From the NCBI GenBank assembly GCA_037013495.1, contig CM072801.1:18529501-18593500 (forward strand): a stretch of 64,000 nucleotides of DNA, written 5' to 3'. The position numbers were made by a program, and so were the translations under genes. Origin of the DNA: Hippophae tibetana. Lineage: Eukaryota; Streptophyta; Magnoliopsida; Rosales; Elaeagnaceae. Of the stretch, positions 44,101 to 54,631 are shown in pieces; position 1 is the stretch's first letter; every line of letters begins with the position of its first letter. The notes beneath the pieces were generated by a model. That model made no database searches. It saw only the letters and a list, made by a program, of their open reading frames with translations, and was not told the origin of the DNA.

Positions 44101-47100
44101 CGACCTAGGACCAAAATCAATGTTGAATCGCAAGGGACTGCTTTGATCATGGATTCAAGAAGTCAAGCACTAAAACATCTCAAATGAGAGTATCTTAGCT
44201 TTGTAGAGCCACAAATGCTATATTGCCTTACTCGTCCTAAAGACTAGCGTACCAAAATCTTAGGCTTGTTTATCCTGAAGAATACTAGACCTTAACCATG
44301 GTGAATCAAGTGAATATTTCATTGTTGAGACAAATTGTAATAAACTAAGGTTTAGGATTACATGCAACAATGATGCCTATAGGATTCATTCACAAATAGT
44401 CATTCAATTAGATTAAATTCTAGTAGTCTAGTTCTTGCTTGTGTTATCCACTTGTAACTATGACAAGTCATCCAAGCATAGTACCTTGGTTTAAGCCTAA
44501 ACAAATAATCCATTTTTGTTTATTAACTGTGAATATATTGATGTAAATCATTTTGTGCTCCTCTTCTATCAGTGTCACTCACGGGCTATGTTACCTCGAC
44601 TCCCCACTTTACCCCACTGTACCAGTGTTGACACGACATCAACACTGACACCAATACGGGATATGAGTCGGATATGGCTGTTGATGTATTGGACTTGGCA
44701 GCCAAGAAGATGAAGAAGATGAAGTGGCCAACAAAGAAGAAAAAGGAAAAGAAGAAAGAGAAGGAAAAAAAAGGAGTTGGTGGTGCAAACAAGAAGAGAG
44801 AACCTTAGGGCATCACTAAAAGAGTCACGTGGCTCTTCATTATACATTTTTTCACCACATATTGGGCTTTGTAATAAAGGCCTTGTGATTTTTTTTGGCT
44901 GTTGTTGTTATTGTATGGGTCTTGGGAATTCTAATTTGAATTCAGAATTTTAATCTTTAATACCTAAATATGGGCATTTATCATGTTTAATTAAAAAAAT
45001 CATAGAAAAATAAAATAATAATTAAAAATAATGTTAAATAATAATCTAGATTTTAATTTACACTTATAAACATAAATATTTGACACCCAATACCTGAGTC
45101 TATGTAACATAGCTCACACCTAATGCCTGACTCTATTTATGAACTAGTGTAATATCAATACATATTTAATTTAATATTCCAAAATAAATTACAGAACTTT
45201 AAACTAGAGCATATATTCCAAATGTGTATGATTGGCATATAAAACCATGACAACTTAATTTCTGGTTTTGCGCATTCACTAAAAAGATTGATAAACAATC
45301 TCATATCTTTCAGTATGTATTTGGTATGGATCAAATTAACTCAGCTGAATTGTTCTGTAGATTATTTTTGCATTTTATAAACCAAGTTTGGGATGTTCAA
45401 CATACTGAATCTACTAATATTCTTGCAGCACATCTAATATTATAGTATTAACAATTAAAAGAAAAAAAAATAGCAACAATTCGAAAATCCAAAAAGTTTA
45501 CTGTTATTTGTTGTTTTAACAGAAAGAGGGGCCAGGAGCTCCTGGAGGACAATCCTGGACAATGCAATGGTTGAAATTCGATAATTCTTACTTCAAGGTT
45601 TGAAATTCAAACTCTATATCCTTAGTTTTTGCATGCTTGTTTGAAGAAGAGAATCCGAAAGGAAGAAACAGAGGTTTGTAGCATTCTTCTTGGTGAATGT
45701 AGTTGGTCTTTGCAGGATATCAAAGAAAGGAGGGATGAAGATTTACTGGTCTTGCCCACTGATGCTGCTCTTTTTGAAGATCCATCTTTCAAGGTATAGC
45801 TATGTGACCTATAAAGAATAATGTCATCCATGTCTATTTGTCTTATAGTTGCTGGAACTATCAATCTTTCCATTTATATACCTACCTGACTAAAAATCAC
45901 ATAATTCAGGTATATGCTGAAAAATATGCAGAAGATCAGGAAGCATTCTTCAGGGATTATGCTGAAGCACATGCTAAACTTAGCAACCTTGGAGCTAAGT
46001 TTGATCCTCCAGAGGTTTGTTGCTTTTACAATGACTTAAGTATGACCTTTAGTAGCTATTAAGCTTGATAACATGAATTACACTATCTAGAGTCACCAGA
46101 TCTTGAAAATATAAAAGAGTTCGGAGCTAGTTGCTTTTGTATGCAAATCTAAGACTATTGACTCAAGTATTTAATCTCACTTGAGTTTGTTACAGTGGCA
46201 ATGCTCAACTATTAAGCTTTCTAACTTTCCTCTAACTAATTCAATCCAATCCAATCCTTCATGCCATGTCAGCAACCCTTGACTTCATGCACTACTTGAT
46301 CATGTTGCTCTGCACACTGATATTTTAACTTCCTGCTCAATATCCTACACCCTCTAGAATAGCATAATGTAGTCCCCTTCTGTATTTTCCTGGCAAAGAC
46401 TAACATTGTCATCCAGAAATATTTTAAAAGGAAATAACAAAACTGCACTGGATTTTTGAGAGAATGATACAGGAACCTGGATTGTTCCGAAGAATTTTAG
46501 TAAATTCTATTATGCGTCCTTCGTGTTATAACTTGTTATGTCCAATTAAACTTGATTTCTATGTTTATAACTTATGTCTGATTAAACATCCTTCTCAGTT
46601 AAATAACATACAAACAAGTTTACAGAAGTAAACGTGTGTAAAGCTAAATCTTTTATATTTGTTCACAATTAGTTACAAATAGATAAACACTGAACCTTGT
46701 TGTTTTTGGTTATTAGGGCATTGTGATTGATGATGGTGCTCCACAAGCTACTCCAGAAAAGTTTGAGGCAGCGAAGTATTCATCTGGGAAGGTTGTTAAC
46801 TTGAAATTTTTCTAGGTTTAGGTGCATAGCATAACCTCCTCATAGATATAATTTCATTTTTAACCCATGTACATATGTTTTTTTCTTATAACATAAAATA
46901 TAAGCATATTCAAAAATGTGGTGTACATATGTTTTTTTTATATCTAAACAACATATTTTTTGGGTTAAAAGTGAAATCAGTTGAATAACTGAGTTATAGA
47001 AAAATCAGATGGTAAGTTTTATCTAAATTTGACTAAATATTATTCTAGTTACCTTTATCGATTCTTTATTGCTGGCGTAAGTGATTCCTATGAAAGAAAT

Positions 47101-47458
47101 CATATATGCAAATTTTTCATCATACATGCTTTTCATGGTTTGTTGCAGGATTGAAAACAAGTGTCATGTTTTCTTATGCTGTTTCCTTTAATAATACAAG
47201 ATGAAGCTTTTTTCAAATTCTACCAACTCACATCTTAAACTTGGATGTCTAAAATGAAGAAGATTGGAATAAAGAAATTCAATAGTTTTACTATGTGAAT
47301 TGCAGAGAGAGCTATCAGAGTCTATGAAGCAAAAGATTAGAGCAGAGTATCAAGCTGTTGGTGGAAGCCCAGATAAGCCTCTTCAGTCTAATTATTTTCT
47401 AAATATCATGATTGTGATTGCTGTTTTGGCGATTTTGACATCCCTGGTTGGAAACTAG
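32101..47458 (+). CDS. tAPX: Thylakoid-bound chloroplast L-ascorbate peroxidase (tAPX), 12 exons, 431 aa
   Basis: Haem peroxidase reducing H2O2 with ascorbate at the stromal face of thylakoids. Exons: 32101-32301, 39611-39754, 39841-39961, 40031-40131, 40202-40289, 40769-40836, 40914-41000, 45523-45597, 45716-45793, 45910-46014, 46717-46791, 47306-47458; all GT-AG and in frame, 432 codons with TAG. Residues 1 to ~85 are a Ser/Thr-rich transit peptide with a 10-Ser run encoded by (TTC)n. Catalytic Arg117, Trp120 and His121 lie in [12 protein letters not shown]; proximal haem ligand His250 in [17 protein letters not shown]; Trp282 in GGQSW; then [10 protein letters not shown] (302-311). The [18 protein letters not shown] loop is typical of chloroplast isoforms. 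Exon 12 gives the thylakoid linker and a single membrane anchor (411-429, [19 protein letters not shown]), ending soon after, shorter than I recall in Arabidopsis tAPX. The ATG context (cccATGG) is good. Introns 1 (7,309 bp) and 7 (4,522 bp) are swollen by repeats, yet all splice sites and the frame look intact. Confidence 0.95.
32350..34790 (+). mobile_element. Ty1/copia fossil in tAPX intron 1, plus strand
   Basis: Parts seen: 5' LTR portion (about 32,350-32,681), initiator-Met-type primer site (ggtatcaaagcg), gag (about 32,780-33,470), RNase H end (33,480-34,160; [15 protein letters not shown]), purine tract, and 3' LTR (34,196-34,790). The LTR carries about five tandem ~28-base units of ggtagcaaattccaaattga (34,280-34,420). 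It is an internally incomplete copy, shorter than its partner, with several breaks. It is the same family as the minus-strand copy that starts at the next base. Confidence 0.88.
33487..36056. repeat. Large inverted repeat formed by the two copia copies in tAPX intron 1
   Basis: Arms 33,487-34,790 and 34,791-36,056 are reverse complements by eye through RNase H, purine tract and LTR (for example gggtagcttaatg at ~33,520 and its complement near 36,015; cctctattggccta near 34,130 and its complement near 35,390). The centre is immediate: cgtcctaaca is followed directly by ccaattacaa. The arms are ~1.27-1.30 kb with no spacer to speak of. Confidence 0.88.
34791..39585 (-). mobile_element. Ty1/copia fossil in tAPX intron 1, minus strand, nearly full structure
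   Basis: Right to left: 5' LTR 39,013 to ~39,585 (starts tgttag), primer site ctctgatacca (39,001-39,011), gag (38,400-38,880), zinc-knuckle region (~38,200-38,260), protease region (~37,940-38,130), GAG-pre-integrase (37,536-37,931), integrase (~36,900-37,530), reverse transcriptase (36,065-36,880), RNase H (35,586-36,010), 3' LTR (34,791 to ~35,334). It is broken, about ten or more breaks. It abuts the plus-strand copy with no spacer, and its right end lies about 25 bases before the tAPX exon 2 acceptor. Confidence 0.9.
41140..41450 (+). repeat. Dispersed ~300-bp repeat in tAPX intron 7, copy 1
   Basis: It shares landmarks with 44,590-44,840 in the same order: tgttgacacgacat, tgaagaaggagaagatgagg / aagatgaagaagatgaagtg, an AAG-rich block, ggagttgttgga / ggagttggtgg, and gggaatcactaaa / gggcatcactaaa. 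The copies are ~3.4 kb apart, both inside intron 7. They could be ends of one old element or two insertions; class unknown. Confidence 0.6.
41905..42865. mobile_element. TIR-like non-autonomous element in tAPX intron 7
   Basis: The left end (gtcgtggttttagaaaac ... ctcaaggcttgccttaag, 41,908-41,955) and the reverse complement of the right end (gcaaggttttaaaagat ... ccttgagcc, 42,857-42,823) are related, with further caaggc/gccttg motifs inward on both sides (ggcatatacctcaaggctta near 42,017; gattgccttgaggcttac near 42,785). The interior is AT-rich and noncoding; a 90-codon frame at 42,563-42,835 overlaps the right end and is taken as chance. Superfamily and target duplication were not determined. 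Confidence 0.5.
43150..44560. other. Intron 7 filler, unassigned
   Basis: About 1.4 kb of moderately complex, noncoding sequence (for instance caccccaaggacgagcactt near 43,590 and ttgtcacgacctaggacc near 44,095), unlike the AT-rich background around it. It looks like part of a repeat, perhaps LTR or untranslated retroelement DNA, but I cannot classify it. Confidence 0.35.
44590..44840 (+). repeat. Dispersed ~300-bp repeat in tAPX intron 7, copy 2
   Basis: Partner of the repeat at 41,140-41,450, same orientation. The purine-rich GAAGAAG section dominates this copy. Confidence 0.6.
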
Positions 47459-50093
47459 ATATTGAACTTTTACTTTATGAGAGTTAGTTTAATAACTTAG
47501 ACTGCATTTGATTTCTTTGGAAAAATAGCACAAATTACACTGGTGGATCCATCTCTGACCCTAATCAAATAGCATGGGCTAACCAAGAAATTGAGTTTTT
47601 CCTCTCCCTCCGTCTTAAATGCTTCTTTTGCGCCCCCCCCCCCCCCCCTTTTTTTTTTTCTTTTTTCTTTTTTCCTCTGTTTAAGGTGGTTAAAGGGTGT
47701 TTCCCCTCTGTATGTTAGAGTAGTTAGTATATACTATTTCCAATTATTTGAGTCAAAAAAGAAGTTAGGGCTTTTTAGTCTTCAAAAAGAAAAATAAAAA
47801 TAAGTAACTGCTTGTTTAAAAGTTACTAGCGTGGTCTCATTGGTACATCTCTTTCAACCAAATGTTTAAACTTCTAATTGAATCAGAAACCATGACCCGG
47901 ATGTTGTTTTCTGTCAAGAATTTGCACGTTCAATTTGGAGATAAATGTGGTTCCATTTTTTTATTTAAGTCTTCTTTTGTCATCTGTATGAAATTCACAC
48001 ATTTCATATCCAGTCAATCATGAATTTGAATTTTGGAAGCAAAATTATGAAATTACGGTTATGGAAATATGATGGAAAAGGCCAGTTATAGTCTGTCAAA
48101 TTATTTAGGGCTCTCACTACATATGGATTACACCATTAGGAATACAATGTGCTTAAAATTAGTTTTGTTTGATGCATGGAAATCTCTATTGATAATGTTA
48201 TCACTAACGAAAGAGAACTGTTGCTGCTAAGCTATTCTCTCACTGTAACTTAAGCTAATCTTTATTGGAGTATAAAAAAAATGTTCCATGTTCAAATATA
48301 ATATTGCGGTTTATAAGTAAGCATGACTGTTGCCATCCTTGGGTTTAACCAAAATGGATTGGAAGACCGATAGTTTTTATTGACTTTAACATAACATTAA
48401 AACATTAGTTGACTAGGTCAAAAACCTAAGGGCTCTCCTCACAAAAAGATAAAATAAATGAGTTCCAAAAGAAAAAGAAGACTAGTCACACAAGAAAATA
48501 AGAAAATAATAAAATAGTTTAAAAATATAAAGTAATGTTTAGGTATGTTAGATGTAATGTAACACATTGATTAATTACAATATTATATTAGAGTTAATTA
48601 TGCATGTAAAAACATTTATTTTTTTATTTTTTTATGAACTTTGATATGATATTAGAACTTAGAATAACTGAATTATTGAGTTAAGAAAAATAATCTAATA
48701 GCACTCCTTAAAAAAAGATTAATGGGCTAAGAAAAAAAAATCTAATAGGGCTCCCTCAAAAAGATTGATAGTAAGGAGATTGAAATAAAATAGATGCAAG
48801 TTGATGAATGAAATAAAAAAAAAGGTGGTAGTAGAAGATTGAGGTAAAAAAAGAAGATAAAAGTAGAAAAATAAATAATTTTTTTTTTTTTGGAAAATAA
48901 AATTTGCTATAATTCTTTGAAATTGGAGTACATAAGAGAATTCAATTACAAGATATAAATAAATAGAAATTGATAGAGATCTTAATCCACGAGCATTTTT
49001 TTCTATCATTCCGATGAGAGCGTTGACAATAATCGCTTGTTTTATATTGGCATCTATTTGTTTGTGTATTCATGGTTTCAAGTCTAGATTGAAAAATATG
49101 TCAAAAATGCTAAAAATTACAATAAAACAAGTTTATGTGAGAAATAAATATACTTAAATTAAGATCGATAGAAATACAAGAAAACAAATGAAATAAACTT
49201 AACTGGAGAGAGAACTCCAATTAGAGGAGAGCTCTCTTTGATTATTACAGATGGAAAGCAAAAATCAAGCGAGAGAAAGATGAGAGACGGTCTGATTTTG
49301 GGTGAGTAATGACGCTCATTGAGATAAAATAGATGAAAGATGATAATAGAAATAAAACAAAAGAAAGTAAGAATTTTTTTAAACAAAACAAGAAAATAAA
49401 AAGTGTTGGGTTAAATGACTCACACTTTAAATATCAAAAGAATGTGTAACGTAAATATGATATTAACATGTGATTTATAAGTAGACATAGCATTACCATC
49501 CTTGGGGTAATTAGAATATAAAAAGAATATTTTACATTGTTTAATTATGATACTAATATAGTATCTTAAAAGATTTATACTTATTATATGAAATTTGAAT
49601 ATGAAAATCCTGGATTACCAATACATAATCTGACGTGGACTGATAGGGAAACATGTATCCTTTCTTCTCTTTGTGTTTTTGCATTTTGTTACATACTGTC
49701 TTGTTCGAACGAGTTCATTTTCATTTGATTTTATAAACTGCGATTTACATTTAATATTTCATTGAATTTAGCTATACTTTATCTGCTTACAAATATTGAA
49801 AATTATCCCAAAGGGCAAAGGTTCACAACTTCACATTGGTGTTGGAAATTGTTTTTTGCTCGCATGGTTCTACCATAGTTACCAAAGTTTTGTTGTGAGG
49901 CGTGTAAATGAAAAGTTGGGTCCATCCTATTCTGTGTTATAGTTAGTTGTTGAATGTTATTTCAAATGGTCAATTATGGGATTTGGTGACAATTTTTGCT
50001 CAGAAAGTAGAGAAAAAACTATTTTTTCCCATTATACACTTCATTTTATTTTTCATAAAATATTTTTATAATGTTAAAAGTACCACTAATATC
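47459..50093. other. 3' flank of tAPX and AT-rich spacer
   Basis: No gene. It contains a homopolymer block (16 C at 47,633-47,648, then 11 T). Two similar strings, ttataagtaagcatgactgttgccatccttggg near 48,310 (given here only as landmark in parts: gccatccttggg) and accatccttgggg near 49,494, suggest a diverged direct repeat ~1.2 kb apart. 48,700-49,000 is A-rich on the plus strand. Confidence 0.45.
47633..47659 (+). repeat. C16-T11 homopolymer block
   Basis: Sixteen C followed by eleven T, about 175 bases after the tAPX stop, within or just past the 3' UTR. On the minus strand this is a G16 run capable of G-quadruplex formation. Run length is error-prone in sequencing. Confidence 0.9.
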
Positions 50094-50777
50094 TAAGGGT
50101 GAGCAAAATATCCAATCAATCCGAAAAATCCGATCAAATCCGATAAAATTAAGTGGTTTCTATCCGAAGTCGGATCGGATTCGGATTGGATTTTATCAAT
50201 CCGCTCGGATTCGGATTCGAATTCGGATTAGAAATATTCAAATCCGTATAATTCGATCCGATCCGATATATTTAATATATTATTTTAAAATATATTTATA
50301 TATATATATAATTATTTTTATTTTAGATTTTTTTATTATATGTAATTTTTCATTTTATATGTTGAAATTAAATCAGATTTGGATTTATTCGGATTGACAT
50401 TTATAGCGGTTCCAATCGGATTGATATTTCATAATTTTTTTATTTATGTAATTTTTTTAATATATTTAAATTAAAATTTCGGATTTCATAATTTTCGAAT
50501 TAGATCGGATTCGGATTGACTTAAAATTAGCAAATTCAGATTTGTTTGGATTGGCATGTACAACGGATTGGTTTCGGATTGAATAATTTTTTGTTTAAAT
50601 AATTTTCGGATCGGATCGGATCGGATTCGGATTGACTTAAAATTGGTGGTTTCAGATTTGTTTGGATTGGCATGTATAGCGGATCGGATTCGGATTGAAT
50701 AATTCATAATTTGCTTCGGATCGGATCGGATTCGGATTGACCTAAAATTTGTGGTTTCGAATCGATACTCACCCCTA
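50094..50777. mobile_element. hAT-like MITE with GGATCGGATT-rich interior, copy 1
   Basis: Ends taagggtgag (50,094) and ctcaccccta (50,777) are inverted repeats with one mismatch. Inside are many copies of cggatcggattcggatt and its complement, with an AT-rich centre. Flanks ctaatatc (left) and gtaatatc (three bases beyond the right end) resemble a decayed 8-base target duplication. No coding capacity. Same family as 54,914-55,380. Confidence 0.7.
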
Positions 50778-52170
50778 CGAGTAATATCTAAATATAAAGT
50801 TCTTATCACAAACCAATGTAATATATATAATTTTATATAGAATTGCCATAGGTTTGATAAGTAACTATCCAAACTATTCAAGAAAAAGTTTGACAGATCT
50901 TATTGAAGTAGGTTAAAAAGTGGATGCGGATATTTTTGACATTTTAAAATGACTGAATAAAGTATTCTAGATCACTTTTTCTGAATATTGGACAAATTGT
51001 CAAATATTTTAGAATAATGATTATAATTGCTCTTATCCCATGATTATTATATAATTTATATACTATTACTTTTTTAGGAATTAGCTATTACAACGTGCGT
51101 TGCACACGTGATGAAGTTTAATTTTAAAATATTTACAATTAATTATGATATAGTATAATTTGTTTAAAGAATCTAGATTTTTTTTTAAAAGTGCATTGAG
51201 TGTCAAGACAAATGACGAATCATCTCTTTCAATAAATGATTAGTCTATAAAACTATCAACAATAGTAATGAAACTTAATGATTTTTGTAGTTTTTAATTT
51301 TTAATTAAACGAAGCTTCATTTATTTCACACAATATTTAAATTTTATATTTATTAAAATAATTATATACTTAAATAGATGGGTACATAAGATATGTTAAA
51401 GTAAAACATCAAATAAATTTTTTTTGATAATATTTTGTTTGATATGTATTGATATCTTAATGCATTCAATATGCATAATATTTAAAATTAAGAGAAAAAA
51501 ATATGAAAAATATGAAATCCTTAAATTATTAAACACATTATGAAATTATAGAAATAAATGGTAATTATCTTTTCATATAAAACAGTAATTATCAATTTTA
51601 TTCTTGTTTCTATAAAACCAAATATTTTAGTTCTCTGAAATTTTCTTTTATTTATCCCATTAAAAAATAATTAATACTCAAAATCAATTTTTTTACTCTA
51701 AATATAACTTAAAAAATAAACTTAAATTATGTTACCTCAGTTGGTCACCCATATCATTTGACACTCTTCCAAATTGTCAAACATATTTGCGAGTATGGTA
51801 TGCCAGAGCCCATTAGAAATGTAACAATTAAAAGCTGTTATAGAGCCTTGATTAATAAATTATTTAATTATAAATATAGTAAAATAATGTAATTTTGTTG
51901 ATCGTATGTAATTTTATATAATTTTATCCTAAATAAATAAATATTTTTGATATATAAATTAAATTGAATTAAGTTAATGTATTTAAGCTTTAATATAATA
52001 ATATATTAATTAATTAAATATATAACCAAGTTTGAAATGTATTTTTAATATATAATAATTATTGTTCGATTTGTTATTAAAAAACTTGTTCACTTATTAT
52101 TTGTTATATATATATATATAAAAGGTTATGTGTATGTACTAACAATATACTTTTTTCAACATAGAGTGAA
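50778..52170. other. AT-rich spacer
   Basis: No gene or element recognised apart from a compact palindrome-rich string (caacgtgcgttgcacacgtg, 51,091-51,110), which includes a CACGTG E-box/G-box core. Confidence 0.45.
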
Positions 52171-52175
52171 GATGA

Positions 52176-53325
52176 AAATTAATATAGGTGTTTTATTTGA
52201 TAAAGAAAACATTAAAATGAAATGAAGAGACAAGAAATAAAATCAAAATAACTTTATTGTAATCTTACAATAATATAAATACTTAGAAGGTTATAAACAC
52301 CTTGCTTCTAAAAAGAATATTAATATAGGTGTTTAATGAATTAAGGAAAATTAGATAAATTTTTAATATAAAATGAAAAGAGGACAAACAAACAAAATTA
52401 AATAGATCATATTATAATCTTATAATAATATAGAAACTTACAAGTTGTAATACATGTTTAACAGTGAAGTACCTTTACTTGCAATTAATTTTTCAGTCAC
52501 TAAAAGCAATGGTGAAAGGATGATACTCTTAGAGATGGAAGGAAGCAATATAACTAATGTATCATATAAAGAGTCTCTGAAGGGTTGTGTGAAACTATTT
52601 ATATAACTTTTCTTAATATTTTTTTTTCCTTACACTTATAATTCACAGTGGAGATGCATCTAGTGCATCAAATATTGAATATGAACGATTATCTCTAAAA
52701 AGGTACAAGGTTTGATGGGGGAGTAAACCCCTTAAATAATTGTATTAATACAGTTATTAAATAAATGGAGGCTTTTTATATTAACTCATTAAAAGAGGTA
52801 TATGCCTTTCAAGTTCTAATAGGAAAATAAATGAGACAGCCATTTGAATTTCCAATAGGGAATTTCCAATAGGGAAAGCATATGGGCACAAGCAAAAAGC
52901 TAAAACTCTTTGAAAAAAAATTGATGTCAGTAATTATTATTTTCAAGAAAGTAAAAAGGTCATTCGATTATATTTTAACAATTAATTAATATTTAATAGA
53001 ATGTTAAAAGGTATGCTATATTAGATTAGATTATATAAAGAAATATATTCATACTAATACATGGGTAAATCCCTTAATAGTTGTATTAACACAGTAACTA
53101 AATAGATGGAGGCCTTTTACGTCAACTTTTTTAAAAAGGTAGTAGGCCTAAGTTCCAATGAAGAAAGATATGAAACAACTTTTTGAAGTTCCAAATAAGG
53201 AATGCACATGGCAGAAGTAGAGGAGCTAAATATTGGCAGTTCTTTGAAAGCAATTTAATGTTATCAATTATTATTTTCAAGTGAAACGTTCACTAGATTA
53301 TATTTTAATAATTAATTAATATTTT
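52176..53325 (+). repeat. Two local direct duplications in tandem
   Basis: First pair: 52,176-52,300 and 52,318-52,445 (attaatataggtgttt..., acaataatataaa.actta). Second pair: 52,721-52,995 and 53,062-53,325 (taaaccccttaaataattgt / taaatcccttaatagttgt; atggaggc.ttttta; ttattattttcaag; attatattttaa.aattaa). The copies are diverged but collinear, period about 341 bases for the larger. I recognise no coding sequence. Confidence 0.75.
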
Positions 53326-53599
53326 TTTTAAAGTGAAGTTCAATCTTTTATAACAATTATCTTAAAGGTTAATTGTAAATGCATGCATAATTTTTTGAGA
53401 AATTTGATGGACACGTAAATTTGCACCCATTTGTATATTTATACCACTTAGGTTTTTTTAAGTGTCAAATAATAATAGATTTGTTTAAAATTTCCATTTT
53501 TCTATGAATTTGGATTTTAGACCTTATTTATCTTGTTGACTTGTAAACAATATATCAATTTTTTTTTATAATCTCAATATTCCAAACAACATTTACGAA

Positions 53600-54600
53600 G
53601 AATTTAATGGAGTAGGAAAAACTCATATTTTAGGTGAATCATACAAAAAATAGTTTAAACAACGCATGACTCAATTAGCATAAAACATAACTGAAAAAAC
53701 AATTACACTATTAAATCTTAAAGAATTGTCTTTCCAAACTAGACGAATTGGGATGATAATATTAATTTTGAGAAAATAAGAAAGTTTTTTCAATTATCAA
53801 ATATATTTAAAAGTGAATTTCTTGATCCAATTTTTGAAAAAAAATCAAAAGGATATGTTTACTTGAAAAATTTAATACATTATTAGAATATGAATATAAA
53901 GAAATATACCAGAATATCAAAAATAAAATTGAAGATCATAAACCTAAAATGAAAGAAATATTTCAAATAAATAGTTCATTAATTAATCTAATTGAAGGAT
54001 TTCCTAAACTAAATATAGTTGTTAATCATGATTTATGGCATATTAAAGATATTATATGAGAAAACACTAATTAGGTAATTTTTAAAGTCTTAATATGATG
54101 GAAGTAATACAATTTCAAATAATAATTAAATTAATTGTCTATCGATTGCTAGCATGACGGGACGCTGAAAGAATAAAATTCTTTCAACTTTACCAAATAG
54201 GATGGTAAGCAACAAGTGAAGAAAAATAATTTGAAGTAGAACCCCTCGATAATTCTAAAAAATTAATTCAAATCATGAGTACATAAGTGTATTAGATACA
54301 AAATTTCATCCATACACTTCAAATTATCAAAGAAATCTTATCTAAACTATAAGATAAAAGATCATTCATGTTAATAGATGATAAAAGATTTTTGTTATAT
54401 AGTTTTCTATTAATTATAATAGATTTGAAGAAAAGTTTAAATGTACCATGTGAGTTGTCATTGTATGCTAAAGATATGAAATCTTTCTATCAAGATGTTC
54501 AGAGTCCAATAAATGCTACTCACAAAGAACTCTATAATATAATAAATACTATGGAAGCGTAGTGGATCCAAAAAAAAAGGTGGCAAATAACCTTTGAATG
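53600..54600 (+). other. Coding-like relic, unassigned
   Basis: Several plus-strand stretches read like old protein code, for example EYKEIYQNIKNKIEDHKPKM near 53,890-53,955, NLIEGFPKLNIVVNHDLWHI near 53,985-54,045 and a Lys-rich 64-codon frame at 54,368-54,562. I cannot place them in a family. Their position just before a reverse-transcribing-element 5' region suggests a retroelement or pararetrovirus fossil, broken with several breaks. Confidence 0.35.
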
Positions 54601-54631
54601 AGTGTAATTTTATCTAATATACATAACGAAT

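Noticed and set aside
47595-47625. ctccctccgtcttaaatg, resembling a Stowaway MITE left end
   Set aside because: No matching right end or TA duplication was found nearby.
49159-49386. 75-codon Phe-rich frame
   Set aside because: It is a product of an A-rich purine stretch read in reverse; no conserved motif.
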